Part shown: in pieces, positions 46,990 through 60,800 of the stretch | Numbering within the stretch: position 1 is the stretch's first letter | Layout: each line of letters opens with the position of its first letter | Assembly (NCBI GenBank): GCA_905250075.1 | Contig: CAJNOP010000008.1 | Span: forward strand, 3,854,941 to 3,918,940 | DNA from: Rotaria sp. Silwood1 | Lineage: Eukaryota; Rotifera; Eurotatoria; Philodinida; Philodinidae | Length of the DNA: 64,000 bases | Reading direction: 5' to 3' | Translations under genes and position numbers: made by a program | Notes under the pieces: model-generated | Told to the model about the DNA's origin: nothing | Database searches by the model: none | The model's input: the letters and a program-made list of their open reading frames with translations, nothing else

Positions 46990-47321
46990 TCAACATAAAT
47001 TCATCGAAAAAACTGTTTGTGTTTGTGTGTGATTTTTGTGTGACATCATGTTATCGTTGCTGGTTTTTTTATTTGCTATTTTCATTGTTGCCGTTTTTCT
47101 TTCGTAGGAAAAAATTCTTACACGTATAAAAACAAAGTCTTTTTTTTTGTCATTCATTAAGATTATAAGGTTATGTAGAGAATACGATCATGAATGGTTG
47201 ATTGCAAACAAAGTATAATTAAATAACAATTATTTACAAATGGATATTTGATTGAAAAGGATAGAGTATTTTTAGTTGTACTGTGAGTAAGGAGATGCAG
47301 TGACCACAAATATGTCGAACA

Positions 47322-49338
47322 GTGTATGAAGAATTTATTATGTCATTAATTCAATGTTATTCGATTGCACTTTCTTCTATTGCTGGTGCTAATCATCTAA
47401 TTCAGGATGATAACACATTAATAGCCCAGATTTTGAATGATGTAGCAACTATAAAACAACAAGATATTGATGAAAAGCGTTATTTTCATACATTAAATGA
47501 TCGTCTTGAAGATTTACTTCATTATTTAGATGATTTGGAATTAGGAAATAAAAATTTATGTAATAACCTTAATTTATTAATAGCAAATTGGGGAATCGTT
47601 GAAGAAAGTCATGCTCAGCTCTTACATGAACTTGATAATTTATTACAATATTTATCTGAACAAAATCGTCGTAAAATAAGTGTACAAATTGAAACAAAAA
47701 TATTTGATGAACAAATACAATTAACTGATCGTATTCAATCGATTTTTCTTGATGTACTTAATTCATATAATGAAAAACATGATATATTACATGATTTAAT
47801 AAATCAATTAGAAAATGAATCTGATAAAATTCAACTTCGACTTGACATAAGTAACAATCTAATAAAATCTCATGTGGATGATTATCAAAAAGAATTAACT
47901 AGATTTCGTTCTTATCTATCAGAATGGTCACAAATGACATTAGATAAACAAAATTTACTAAATGAAATTCAATCACTCAAAGAACATTATAATCTTCGCT
48001 TAGGTTATAATCAAGAAGAAATTAATGAATGGAAGCGTTTATTAAATCGTTTAACACAAGATTCGAAAATTTTTTATCAAGATTCTTTAGAAATAATAAA
48101 ACAACAATTACAAATTGATTATGAACAAATGCTTAAAGAACAACAAATGGATGTTGAAATAGAATTAATAACACAATTAAAAGAAATACAACATAAAATT
48201 CATATGAATTTATCTATTGATGAAAATGGTTCAAATTTAACTTTAATCATTTTCTTGCTATTGAATCGTTTTTTGTTTAGATAAACAACGACATCGTGAA
48301 CGTACTCAACATTTCGAAAATCGTCTTCAAGAAAATACAAAAGAATATGATCGTCTTGAATCTGATTATCGAAGATTAACTGAAGAAATTCAACATAAAC
48401 GACAAATATTACAAGATCTTGAAAATCAAGCAAAAACAAAAGCACTTAAATATGCTGAACAACATGCTCGTCTTGGACATGATACTGATTTAATACGTGC
48501 AGAATATTATGCATTAAAAGATGAATTAGATAAATTAGTTTATACACTTCGTTTTAATATTGAAGAAGAATTAAAAATTTATGAAGTTTTATTAAATTCA
48601 TTAGATCGAGGAAAAGATGTTCATTCATCTCTTAATAAATTAACTCATTCTCAATTATCCAAAACCAGTATGACAAGAACAATAGATATTGATCATTCAT
48701 CAAAATATCAATCTCCAATTACATCAAGAGATATTATATCAACAACATTTGATAAAAGTGGAATTGAACAAAATACAATTAATCAAAATCAAAAGATGAC
48801 AACACAAACAACACAATCTTTTCTTCATGAAATGGATGAACAACAAATGGACATAAGTACGAATAAAAATGAGCAACATATGTCTGAACGTGATGAAGAA
48901 TATGTACAAAGCATAACCCACGTTAAACGTAAATATAAAGGTCAGAATGAAAAGAAAAGTTTTTTTAAAAATTATTTCAAGTTTTTTTTTTGTCTAGGAA
49001 AGATTCGTATTAAATCTGTTGATATTCAAGGTTACTTTGTTGATGTTGAAAATATAAGTAATCAACCACATGATCTTACCGGATGGTATATCGAACGAAC
49101 AGTTGACGGTCGCCGTATGAATTATACATTTCCTGCATTTGAACTTGATTCACATAAAACTGTTCGAATTTATGGAAATTATGATCAACAATCATCAATA
49201 TCAATGACAGATGATTCTTATTTACAACTTATTGCACCAAACTTTTATGACTGGAATACAGGACAACAAATGCGTACAGAACTATTTAATCGTGATGATA
49301 TTATTAAAGCATTATTTGAACAAATAATAGATGATTAA
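47322..49338 (+). CDS. Cytoplasmic intermediate filament protein with lamin tail domain
   Basis: Three exons (47322-48228, 48281-48940, 48998-49338) give 635 residues. The long central part is a coiled coil; its start (LNDRLEDLLHYLDDLELGNK) matches the rod initiation motif of intermediate filaments and its end (EYYALKDELDKL to EELKIYEVLLNS) the rod termination motif. A Ser/Thr/Gln-rich linker precedes a C-terminal lamin tail domain of about 110 residues (VDIQGYFVDVENISNQPHDL, GWYIERTVDGRRMNYTFPAF, HKTVRIYGN). No nuclear localisation cluster or CaaX box is seen, so it is most like protostome cytoplasmic filaments, which keep a lamin-type tail. The head is very short. The first ATG of the open frame was taken; a small upstream exon is possible. 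It follows TCP1 by 332 bp on the same strand. Confidence 0.88.
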
Positions 49339-51464
49339 AACAAAATTCAATGTGTATAGTTTAGTTTACAATGAAATATTTCGAAATAAAATGAAATAAA
49401 GAAAAGGATATTTTAAAAGTTTCAATAGATGACTAACATTTTAAAATCATCGGTTAACTTTTTTTTTCCTGTTTTGGCATAGCTCTTATCTAATCGAGAT
49501 ATGCATGAAGAGCACCTATTTTCGAATTTTGTCCAATGCCTAAGAACCTAGCAATCAATTTCATTTGTATTTCAAATACATTATTGTCTAAGATAAAATC
49601 GATTTGAGTTACACTTTTATTAAAAGCATGAAAGTTAATGCTAAATCTCTCGTCGCCCCATGAAAAACAATGAAAATAGCTAGATGTTTATTAAGAATAA
49701 ATTATATGTTAAATATTATCATCGTATCTTGATTTCATAGCAATCAAAGAGACGAATTATGAAATATAAGTTCAGATATTTCCTGCATTTTATTTTGAAA
49801 TGGATAATAGTTAAATTAGTTTGTACCAGATCACGCAAAATGTTTGTAATATTGGATATCACGCATATATTTCACCACATATAAATCATATACTGTTGGT
49901 TTTGCATTTGAAAGATGCATCCGTCGCATTCTGTAAAAAAAATGGTAATAAAGAATCCTACTGAATTGGTATGATGATTTCATTATAAGGACCAAACTGA
50001 CACATGCTGTGATGATGAAAATATCTCATGATTCTAAGAAGAACAAAAATGAAAATTAATATCAAAAATGTTTTTTTTTTTCAAACAATATACTTAACGA
50101 TTTCATCAGATACTTTGTAAAACTATTATTGTAAAAAGCGATACAAAAATCATGATTGTTCACGAACAAAACAATCAGCATTGTGCTCTTTGATTGGACG
50201 AACTCTTTGAAGAAAAGAACCGACCACTTTGCAACATAATTCACATTCATTTTATAACACGCTTCTTTTATCTCTTTCTTCGGACATTCGCATGTTTTAA
50301 CCTTTCGATAATTAATGTTTTTATTAACACTATCCCAAATAGAACAATGTAATAGATTTAAGCCTCGTGAGTTAGAAGACCTTCGAGTTTTACAGGTAAA
50401 CAATTTAAAATAACGATAAGACGTTTACTTTTTGTCATCTAAAAAGTCATCAACAAAAACAGAAGAAGATTCTCTCATGGGAACGTAGTAAACAATTAAA
50501 GAACGTATGTCAAAAAAAAGTAAATCAAGGTTTGATAAGGCATTTGTTATGAGATATATCCTAAACAATTAATGTTATTTTCATTTTTGTTTCTCTCAGA
50601 ATAATGGGACATTTCATTCTCACACAACACTTTATCTTTAGCCTTATAATAAAACGATCATACCAATTCAATGGAATTCCTTATTGCCGTTCAATTGATT
50701 AAATTAATGGACGCATCTTTCAAATATAAATCAAGATGATAGAAATTATCTAGGATGATAATATTTGCAAAAATACCTAATATCGCAATTACTTTGTCTC
50801 ACTCAATATATAACTTGAAAAAAGAGTTCTTTTCTTGTTTTGAATTTTTTATGGGAAATAATTTTTCTCTTGTTCATGTGAAATTTCTAAAGCTACTTGT
50901 CATTTTGTTTTTCTCATAATCGATCGCATAACAAATTACTCAATAAAAAGAGCTATCATTCGAATTATTAACATAGAATAACACAACGAATGTCTATATT
51001 AGATAATCTTCGTTCTAACTGATCCACCTGCTTGACATTTTTTTTTCGCTTTCTGTTAAAATAGTTAAAGGCGTGAATTGGAATTTTAAGTCGATCATAT
51101 ATGCATATATACGCACAGCTTGATATCGATATTAAAGAGTGCGTGTGAAGAGAAAAAAAATCTGTCTTCATATTCTCTCGTTTTATATTCATTCGTTTCG
51201 TGTGGCATTTTGCAATTAAACGACGTGGGGAAGGAGAAAAACAAAAACGTTCAAAGCGAACGAAGAAGAAAAAAAGAAATATCGTTCTAATCCGAAAGGA
51301 GAACAAACACATATATATATATATAATCACATTCCACACATTCCAACGTCGCTCTAGTTCATTCATTTAAAAGAAGACACTTTCAAAATTATTCAACCAA
51401 AATAAAATCATATTTTCGTTCTCTTCTATACAGGTGAAACATTATACACATACATAGTGTCTCG
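49339..51464. other. Intergenic, 5' region of the second LIM gene
   Basis: About 2.1 kb without a supported gene. Minus-strand frames at 50062-50403 and 50968-51366 are low-complexity and show no domain. Near the LIM gene a (TA)n run lies at 51311-51323 and a TTCTATACAG acceptor-like end at 51434. Confidence 0.5.
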
Positions 51465-53284
51465 ATGGCACATGCATTTGATAATCGAAATTTTATTCCG
51501 GGTAAACAACAAACATTCTATTCTGTTGTTTCACCAACATCACGTCCTGATATAACAAATGTTCTTTGGGAAACTTCATCATCACCTAGAATTCAATCAT
51601 CATCATCATCATCACCACCACAATCTTCACCAAAACCAAATCATCCTCCACCATCATATGAAGAAAGTATTTTTAATAAAGCTTTAGCTAATCGTCAAAA
51701 TTCTCGATCATCATTACATTCACCATCAGTTCATTATTATTCAAATCATCAACAACAAAATAGTCCAAATCGAACAATAACACCATTTATATCGTATTCA
51801 TCACCATCAACACCAAATGATTCTATTCATTATCAAAGACAACAACAATCAACAAAAGGTAGGAAAAAAATTGTATCAATGATTCATTTATATATAATAT
51901 ATTATTCAGAAGGATATTATTCATTTGTATCACCACATCGAAGTTCTGATACAAAACCTCCACCACCTGCTCGTATGCCTAAAGTATCATCAACAATAAA
52001 TAATAATTCTCTTCATCAAACAAATATTTTACCTCAATTTTCACCAAGTGGAATGAAAACAAGTACAACATATCTTAATACAACACAACTTTATATAACT
52101 CAATCATCATCTCGTGATCCACCACCACCACCGCCACCACGTTATCCACTTCAACCACCAGCTATTCCACCACGAGGTTCACCTATATGTAATCAATCGA
52201 ATTCAGTAGTTATTCCTGATTTTAATTCATCAGCATCACCAAAACCTACAAATCAAATGATTTATCGATCACCTGTTATATCATCAACAGCGAGACGAAA
52301 TGATATTATTGATTCTCATACATTTGAACATCAATTTAATTCATTATCCATTAATAATAATCATAAACATGAAACAATTAATAGATCGATCATAAAAGAA
52401 TATTCAATATGTCAGTGTCGAAAATGTGGTGAAATAATATCAAATTCAGATGATGCTTGTGATATACTTGGTCAGATCTATCATAGTTCATGTGCTGTCT
52501 GTGTTTTATGTGGACGATCAGTAAAAAATAAACATTTTTTTGTTAAAGATCAATTATATTGTGAAGAAGATTTTTTGGTAAAAAAAAAAAGATCTTTTTT
52601 AAATGAAAAATTTATTTCTTTTTATTTACTTTCCTTCTGTTTTAGTATACAGGTTTTCATCAAACACTTGAACATTGTATAGCTTGTGGTCATTTAATTA
52701 CCGATACAGTATGAATAATAGTTTTCTTTAAATTGATTAGTTTATATTTAAATTAAACTTAGATTTTACAAGCACTTGGTCATTCATATCATTTAACATG
52801 TTTCAAATGTTCAAAATGTTCAATTTGTTTAGATGGTATACCATTTATAACAGATAAAAATCAAAATCTTTTTTGTTTACATGATTATCATATGTAAGTT
52901 ATTGCTGATGAAATGAAAACAATCATTATTCTTTGATTTATCAGGACTTATGGACCGCGATGTGATAAATGTTCGAATCCAATTTGTCCAGAAGATGTAA
53001 GATAAAATTAATCATATTTATTAGAATTAGTTTTATATAATTTAAGGGTTCCAATGAAACTGTACGAATTATTTCCATGGGTAAAACATTTCATGTTCAA
53101 TGTTATCAATGTCAAGTATGAATTTTCATTTATACATTTATATGTTAAATTAATATAATTTTCTTAGGATTGTTCATTACAATTGAATGATGAACCAGAT
53201 CGTCGTTGTTATCCATTAGGTGATATATTACTTTGTCAAGCATGTTGTCGTCGACGTCTTACATCTGTTAATAACAATTTATAA
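51465..53284 (+). CDS. Ajuba/LIMD1/WTIP-family LIM protein, paralogue 2
   Basis: Seven exons (51465-51858, 51910-52577, 52646-52708, 52763-52893, 52945-52996, 53047-53115, 53168-53284) give 497 residues. The N-terminal 300 residues are disordered, rich in Ser, Pro, Gln and Asn, with poly-Pro stretches (DPPPPPPPRYP) and a PPSYEE motif, the PPxY type that WW-domain proteins bind. Three LIM domains follow: from CRKCGEIISNSDDAC, from CIACGHLITDT with ALGHSYHLTCFKC, and from CDKCSNPICPED to CQACCRRRL. It lacks the insert between Asp-Glu and Cys that paralogue 1 has in LIM3. Ajuba-family proteins scaffold junction and Hippo-pathway complexes. Exon lengths 63, 131, 52 and 69 over the LIM region equal those of paralogue 1. 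The 51-bp first intron keeps frame, so it can be mistaken for coding sequence. Confidence 0.92.
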
Positions 53285-55294
53285 TATTGAATATGTTCTT
53301 TTCATTCTCGTTTTTCTTTGTCAGATATTATTTCGCCATTAATAAGATTATTTTTTTTTGTTGTTCTTAATTAAGAAAAAAAAAATCAGTTTTTGCTTTT
53401 TCGACTAATTCATCCAAATTGATACATGTATGAATCAATCACTGTATATAAGCTATTAATCTTTTATTAGAAATTTTAAAGAATATATTCATCTATGTTT
53501 TAATGACAATAGTAGTTATATTAAAGACTAGATTGGAAAATATTTTCTATTAAAAGACATTAAAAGAAATACTATGATATGATATGATTTTCGTGTCTTA
53601 AGAACCTTCCTCTCAGAAAACTCGATTTTCATCAAAAAAAAAGAAAAAATTTTTCAAATAAACATGTGAACATGTTGCTTGAGTTGCATAATGTACGAAT
53701 TTATAAAGATGGTTTGATTTTCGAAGGCTTTTGGGAGTTTATGAATAATCTTTGAAACTATCTAGAGTTGAGTTAGATCTGTAAAATGAACAGATGTTTT
53801 TTTTTAAGGTAATCAAATTTTGCATATCTCAAGGTCACACTTTTGAAATCTTCAACAACATGAAAGTGCAATTGAAGAATCTATTCTGTACCCATCCCAT
53901 GAAAGTAGATGTTTTATATTAAAAAAAAATAGTACATTTCTTGTGAGTTATTAATACAAACGACTTATCATTATCAGTCTTTAAAAAAATTATAAAACGT
54001 AAAAATGAATTTAAGTATTAATTTGTTTTTCTTCTACTTGTATTATATTGTTGATTTATATAACAAGTATAAAAGCGACTTTAGGTTGCATCATCTATTG
54101 TGATGTATCTCGTACAAGGACAATCTAATGTACGTACACAAATGCTTAGATTGACATATAATATATTCATAATTCACCTTCATTTTGTGTAATGATAGGG
54201 AGACTGTATACACAAAAATACTTTTATGTTTTTCTCGAAATTAATTTTTCAATAATGATCGAAATGAGGACAAATTCTTTTTTCAGCATGCTTCATTCTA
54301 GAGAGTTGCATTGTTTCTAATTGATAGATATATGCATGGTGCTTCAAATAAGGGTAAGCAATTTTCTAATTAATCGTCAATACTGGATGAACCTTGAGTT
54401 TTCAAGAAAACTATGCCTAAACATTCGAGCTTTTTGAAGTTTCGATGATTGAAAAAAATGAAACAGAGTCAAACTTAAAACAACTGTTTCCCTCATTCAA
54501 AGTGGTTATGAGTTCTCTTTCAAATAAAAACCGTCTGAGCTCTGCAGATTGGTTTCTAGAAGTGTTCCAAACGATAAGGTATAGAGGCGTGATACTTTTG
54601 ATATTAATGTACTTCCTTGAATTAAACATCTTCAGAAGGTCTTATACATATGTCATATATCCTGTCAAAGTTAGATTTTTGAGAGAGGACTATAAGTAAA
54701 TTTATTTTCATCGTTCAGAAATTGCTAAGAGCCGTTCAAGACTCCCTTCAAAAAATCCATTTTGTCGAAAAAAATTGATAATTGAGTTTTTATCATAGGA
54801 AGATAAAACGAAATTTTCTCTCTTAGAATATTTATGACTTTTCGAAGAAAGACGACACTTCAACAGATTTCGAAGGAAATTGTGACCTCACTATTATGTT
54901 TTTCAATAGATTTTCGTGTTTTTTTTAAGGTTGGGAAGATTGCATTTTTATATTTGCTAGAGTATTAAATAAACGTTATTGTAAATGCGACAGATGGTGC
55001 TAGTTGACACCATATGTTACGTGTTTTCAAAAATTCCATTTAGATATATTATATGAAGACGTCATTTTAATATGATTTTTTTTTTAGATTTGAATGAAAA
55101 AGTCTATATCTAAACTTATTTACTGTTTTTCTCAAAACACGGTCTTTTACTAAGAAAAACTCAAGTTCCTACTATGCACTGCAACGTATAACTAATATTT
55201 TGTTTTTTTTGTTTGAAATTTTTCAATGAAAGTAAACTTTTGTTCGACTAAATTGTTATAGTTAATTTCTGTGTTGAAAAAAGCAAGGTGTAGT
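53285..55294. other. Intergenic, no gene seen
   Basis: Two kilobases after the second LIM gene with no supported coding region. Overlapping frames on both strands at 54417-54699 are unrecognised and mutually exclusive. Confidence 0.5.
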
Positions 55295-55302
55295 GTCATG
55301 AG

Positions 55303-55722
55303 TAGCCCCCGGCGTGACCATAAAACCGTGACTAAAGAAAAAAAGATTGTGCGATAGTAATTTTCATGTTGAATATGACAAAAACACTTTTGATTCAACT
55401 CTTTATATTTAGAATTTTCTCCTCTTCAAAATGATGTATAAAACTTGAGGATACAATGATCTATACAAGAGAAAATAATGAACCATTTCCCGTGACCAGT
55501 TCTAGTCACGGTCAGTCACGGAAATTTCTGGTCACGGGAAATGTTTCATTGTTTTCTCTTGTATAGATCACTGTATTCTCAAATTTTATACATCATTTTG
55601 CAGAGGAGAAAATTCTGAATATGAAGATCAAGTCAAAAGTATTTTTGCTATATTCAACATGAACATTACTATCGAATAATCTATTTTCTTTGGTCACGGT
55701 TTTATGGTCACGCCGGGGTCTA
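55303..55722. mobile_element. 420-bp foldback element, hAT-like
   Basis: The two halves are inverted copies nearly end to end. The ends read TAGCCCCCGGCGTGACCATA and, inverted, TAGACCCCGGCGTGACCATA; the centre repeats GTGACC/GGTCAC motifs around 55490-55545. Flanks are GTCATGAG at 55295-55302 and GTCATGAA at 55723-55730, an 8-bp duplication with one mismatch. The TAG start and 8-bp duplication point to hAT. No coding capacity. Confidence 0.8.
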
Positions 55723-55730
55723 GTCATGAA

Positions 55731-56626
55731 GTAACATCTTTTGCTTATTTTAATACTATATCTACTAAAAGAATCATAAAAAAATGAATGAAAGCTATTT
55801 TCAAAAATGTATTAGCGCAAAAACTGCACACAGATATTGGTTTTAATCTGAAATAATATTGAGTGCTGTGCCTATTGTAATGACGAAATTATAGGAATTT
55901 TCCTTAAGACCATAAATGGACTTTAAAAAAGTCGAAACTTCACTCTGTTTTGACATATCGAACTGAAATTTGTATCGGAATCATTTAACACTAGGCTCAC
56001 TCATTCTTAAAAACTGCAGCTTATATGAGTCATCCAAAATAGTAAATTTATTGTGAAGAAAAGAGCCTTAATGTTTAGTTTTTCCAATGCTTGTATTTAG
56101 AACTATCTTTGAAATATTGCTAATTGATGAAAAGATAAGTCAAGAACCAATTAAAAAGGACAACAAAATTCCACTTCATCATGTTCATGATCATTAGGTT
56201 TTCGCAATTTTAGCTTTTCTTTTTCTTTTCTTTTCATTCATGAAATTGAGAACAGAACGACTAACACAAAAAAAGTCAGTCACCCATTATATAGTCGTCC
56301 TCGATACCTTTTTTCTTCCTATATACATAAGTGTATATTTATTGCTGTTTTGACAGATGAGATACCTACTACTTGGTTACTTGTTGCTGTCATGGCTCAT
56401 CATTTTCTTTACTTTCTATACGAATAATATAAAAGGAGAGAAAAAGAAGGTAATAATCGAGTGACTGCACTTCGATTACTTCTCACAAATCATATGATGG
56501 GAATAACTTTTTTTGAAAATATGAATAGCTATTTATATGAATAATATTTGCTTTGAATCATTTTAAGACAAAGTTACATTATTTCATTTATTTTTCTTAG
56601 TAGTTTTTCTTTTCAGAATAAACAAG
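55731..56626. other. Intergenic, 5' region of the phosphatase gene
   Basis: About 900 bp. A 35-codon hydrophobic frame at 56358-56465 cannot be joined in frame to the downstream gene. A TTTTCTTTTCAG acceptor-like end lies at 56616, 10 bases before the phosphatase ATG, again fitting a 5'-UTR intron or trans-splicing. Confidence 0.4.
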
Positions 56627-57802
56627 ATGTACGCAAAAATTAATTCATATTTGGATCCAACAGGTGTTTTCTTTGGACATTCTCGTAAACGTCGATCGTC
56701 AAGACATGATATGGAAGACGAAGAAGTCAACAACGAATCTGATTATTACAACTCATCACATGGTTCTGGTAATGAAGGAAGTGAGCCACCTCTTCGTTTT
56801 ATTATTATTCGTCATGGAGAACGTGTCGATGTCATGTATGGTGCTGGTTGGACACAACGAGCATTTGATCGTGCTGGTCGTTATTATCCTTTTGATGCAA
56901 ATATGCCACCATCATTACCACATCGAGCTAATTGGCTAGACTATGATGTCGATACTCCACTAACTGCTAACGGTTTAGCTCAATCATGGAATGTTGGTAA
57001 TGTTCTTGCTAGATATAATTTACCGGTGACAGCATGTTATTCATCACCTGCTTTTCGTAGCATCCAAACAGCTGATGGTATTCTTGAAGGCATGGGACGA
57101 AAAGGTAAAAATAAACACATATTTAAATAATTAAAATCATTTTTTTTTCTATTTCATCATTGAGGACATGTTCCATTAAGACTTGAACTTGGTTTATTCG
57201 AATGTACATCTTGGTATGCTCGATCACCAATTAATTTTATGTCTGATAACGAATTAATTCATGGTGGTCATAATATTGATAGACATTATCGTTCACAAAT
57301 GAGTCATCTTCGATTATTAGAAAATGAATATCAATATTATGATCGTTCAAAAGAAACAATGAAAAAAATTATCAGATTTCATCGAAAAACTGGTGGTACC
57401 ATATTACTTGTTGGACATGCACCTAGTCTTGAAGTACTTACTCGACATTTAATGAAAGGACTACCAAGACCTGAAAGACTTGCTGAACTTGCTGGTAAAG
57501 TTGATTTTTGTAGTATGACTATTATCGAAAGAGAGTCATCATCAAAACCATGGCAATTTCGTTATTCACTTGATGAACAACCGAATCAAAATAATTGGCA
57601 ACAACAACAACAACAACAACAATTACAACATTCAAATAGTTTTTCAAATCTTTCGACACCTAAAGATATGGTAAAACTATCATCATCGGCTTATCAAACA
57701 CCAGCTACTTATACTAATTATTTGGCCAAACCATCAACTTCACCATATCATTTTCATTTTTTTCCACAACAAGAAGCTTATCCACCCTATTTTGCTCTAT
57801 AA
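56627..57802 (+). CDS. UBASH3/TULA-like histidine phosphatase
   Basis: Two exons (56627-57104 and 57165-57802) give 371 residues. The histidine phosphatase domain covers about residues 55-300. The first catalytic motif is FIIIRHGERVD (RHGE), the second His is in LLVGHAPSLEVL, and the connecting pattern (VDTPLTANGLAQS, CYSSPAFRSIQTADGIL, LFECTSWY) resembles the phosphoglycerate-mutase-like half of UBASH3 proteins and ecdysteroid-phosphate phosphatases. In vertebrates UBASH3 also has UBA and SH3 domains and dephosphorylates tyrosine kinases; those domains are absent here. The N-terminus is charged and short, and the C-terminus is a Gln/Ser/Pro-rich tail with a CAA-encoded poly-Gln run. Substrate cannot be inferred. 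Confidence 0.88.
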
Positions 57803-60800
57803 TACTTTGTTGTTTATGATCAGAGTTTTATTTTAATTTGATATCTTATTTAAAAAAAAAAGTGATCATTGAATTGATGTTCAGAAGAAACAATATCTTC
57901 AACAAATATTTTAATTAATTAGATGACCTATTCGATTAAAGACTTTCTTTTTTGAATCGATTGAAATATCAACAGATGACTTTTGTGACATTGAAATCTT
58001 ACAACGTAGAATGTACCATAAAATAACAGCCTATTTCTTCGTTTTGACATTTTTCATAAATCTTTTTCCAAGTTTATATGTTCAATGAACCTTTTCATAA
58101 TGCTTCCTCAATATGGACTCTCAAAAACTTAACGATATATTTTATTTCAGAAATTGTTTCAAATGAGTTGAACTCATAGATCAGTTTTAGTGTGTAATAT
58201 TAGAATAAACTCATGAGGAAATTAATTGCAAAGGGAATTATAATAGTGTGATTGCCATTCATATATCAGACATGATTTAAAATGAGATTTAAATTAAAAA
58301 CATATTTGAAACATATGATCATAAGTAGAACTAACATATTGAGAGAACTCAAGTTAACGTAGAAAATATATCGATATGAATTTTCTATTTTAATTATTCG
58401 AGGATTTTTTCCTATTTTTCTCATCGACACCACATGTTTTGGTTGGATTCAATAATAAAATTAAAGCTAATTCAATGTTTTAAGTTTATTTCTTTTATCT
58501 ACAAAAAAAAAAGATAGCTATCCTAATAATAAAGGAGCATCCATAAAGAACGTTCAGATAAAAATCGCTTTTTCTAATCTCTCTCTTCCCCTTAATCTGT
58601 CCAACGTCGTCCAGTGTTATTGCTCTTCTTCTCCGTCTAGATGTTCAGTATAAAAAAAAAAGTCTTGCCAGAAAGAGTCTGCTTGTTCAAATATTCGGCT
58701 TCTTTTATTATTAAATAAATATATCACAAAATAGAAATGAATAAATACATATTTAATAAATAACACACTCAAACCTAACCTATTGCAAGGTGTTTATTTT
58801 TTAAATACATTGTATTTTAATCAGCAGAAAATAGTATAAATATTAAAAATAGTAAAGTTCAATAAAAATGACACTCGAAAGTATATTAGTATTTCATATT
58901 ACTACTCCACAGAATCACTTACCGCCCATGTAACATAATCTTTAATTATCTCAACACCACATTGAACATTCATCTGATTCTTCCGGATCGTTTTCTACTT
59001 AAAAAAATGCTCTTTAAATTAAACTATACTTCCTAATTTCGCTAAAAGATGTGTGAAAAAATCAAAGTAAGTGTCTAAACGCCTAGAGATGTTTGACTCA
59101 TTCTCTCTTCTGTCCAGTTTTGACACTCTCTCCTCTGTCTTCCTTTATCTAAATATACTTTATAGATATTCTTCAAAAAAACAAATTCAACATATTCAGA
59201 AAAAAGTTAACAAGCACTCATAAGATCCATTAATGGTCGATCATGGCTAGATGTTGACTTTACGTCGGTATTCGTTCAAATTTGCCACTCACACGTTAAA
59301 GACGAAATTGATAAAGCTACAAGAATAAAGCGTCTCTGAAAATGAATAAATCAGAATCATTCTAGAAATTTTAGACGACAATGGCAGAGTTAGAGGCATG
59401 TTAAAATTTCTGAAACAGGAAATTTCCAAAATTAGCAAGTCAAGAGAAAGTAATCTCTAGTTAGCTAATTTTAGTAGTTCCTAACGTATAGGAAGGAAAT
59501 ATCTGGAATAGCTAAGGTATTGGAAGAAAATGCTTGGAAAATTTTACTAATTACGAACACATCAGAAGATAATTCTTAGGAAGTTCTCTAACTAGCAATT
59601 TAACAGAAAATATTTTCTTGGAAATATCAGAAATAGCTAAAACATAAACGAGAAAATCTTAGAAGTGTTTTGTAAAATTTTCTTCGAATTTCTTTCTAAT
59701 GAATCAATAATTACGAGAATTCTCTAGAGATTATCTTCATTTTTTAGTAATTTCTATCATCAGAAATCTGAGCACTTCTGATAGAAAGCGTTATTCGATG
59801 TTTTTCAATTAAACTAGAAAATTTCGCTGTATATGATTATTGTATAGGAAAAGCATAACGTGCCTCTCGAATCATCCAACCATGTATACACACGCAAATT
59901 GTCTTGCCATACAAAGGCGCGCCAAAACTTATTTTTTTGGCAATTAAAGAAAGGGGAAAAAATTATACTGATATCTATCATTGCAAATACTTTATAAATC
60001 ACGCTGTTAGCTACATCATTTAGGATTTTTAATATAATCATTAGTAAGTAGAAATGGTTGAGAAAAAATACTTTATTTGTACGATTCACATAGATTCAAT
60101 TGATAATATTTAGATGTATTCACTGAACTTGCCAACATAATACTCTATGAAGAAAGAGCGAACATATTTTTCCGATATAGATCAGTACATAGGTCATCTC
60201 TTTAACAGGAAAACTTGCATGTGACTTTTTCATGTAGAAGACGTACAATTAAACGTGCTATTATCTCCCATGAATCAGATATGCATGATGAAACTGTTCA
60301 TATATTGATCTTATTTCTGTAGTGATAGAAAATATAAGCATCTAGAAGTTTTATACAATAATTTCAAGTGAAAATATTTTCGTAAGTTCTAAATTATCAA
60401 TAGATGATAACGAAAATTTTGGAATCTATTATAATTATATTTATGCTTGATATATGGTAAATGATTAGTTATATCATTCTAATTGAACATTAAGTTTCAT
60501 AATATTAGACATTATTTGTTTGTTTTTCATTCACTATAATAGTCCATTAAGCTCTCTAGTATCAACCGTGCGAAAGACAAAAAGTTGATCTGTTGTATTG
60601 TAAATGGACAGTAACCGATATAAGGATGTCTGAGTGCAAAGAAAATATTGAGAAACAATAATTCTTCTTCATTTTACTATTTATCTGTCTAAATGAAAGA
60701 CCTTTGATTGAGAATTTTGATTAAGTCTTCCTATTGTTGTTCTGAAACAAGGCTTTCCAACTTGGAAGCGCCTTTCTCACGAAACATATGGATATAAACA

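Noticed and set aside
56358-56465. Hydrophobic 35-codon frame before the phosphatase gene, possible signal-anchor exon
   Set aside because: Joining its donor to the acceptor at 56616 puts the downstream ATG frame out of phase and stops at once.
58951-58994. Minus-strand ending NDPEESDECSMWC, like a Rab C-terminus
   Set aside because: Only 14 codons, no upstream exons with GTPase motifs nearby; too short to support.
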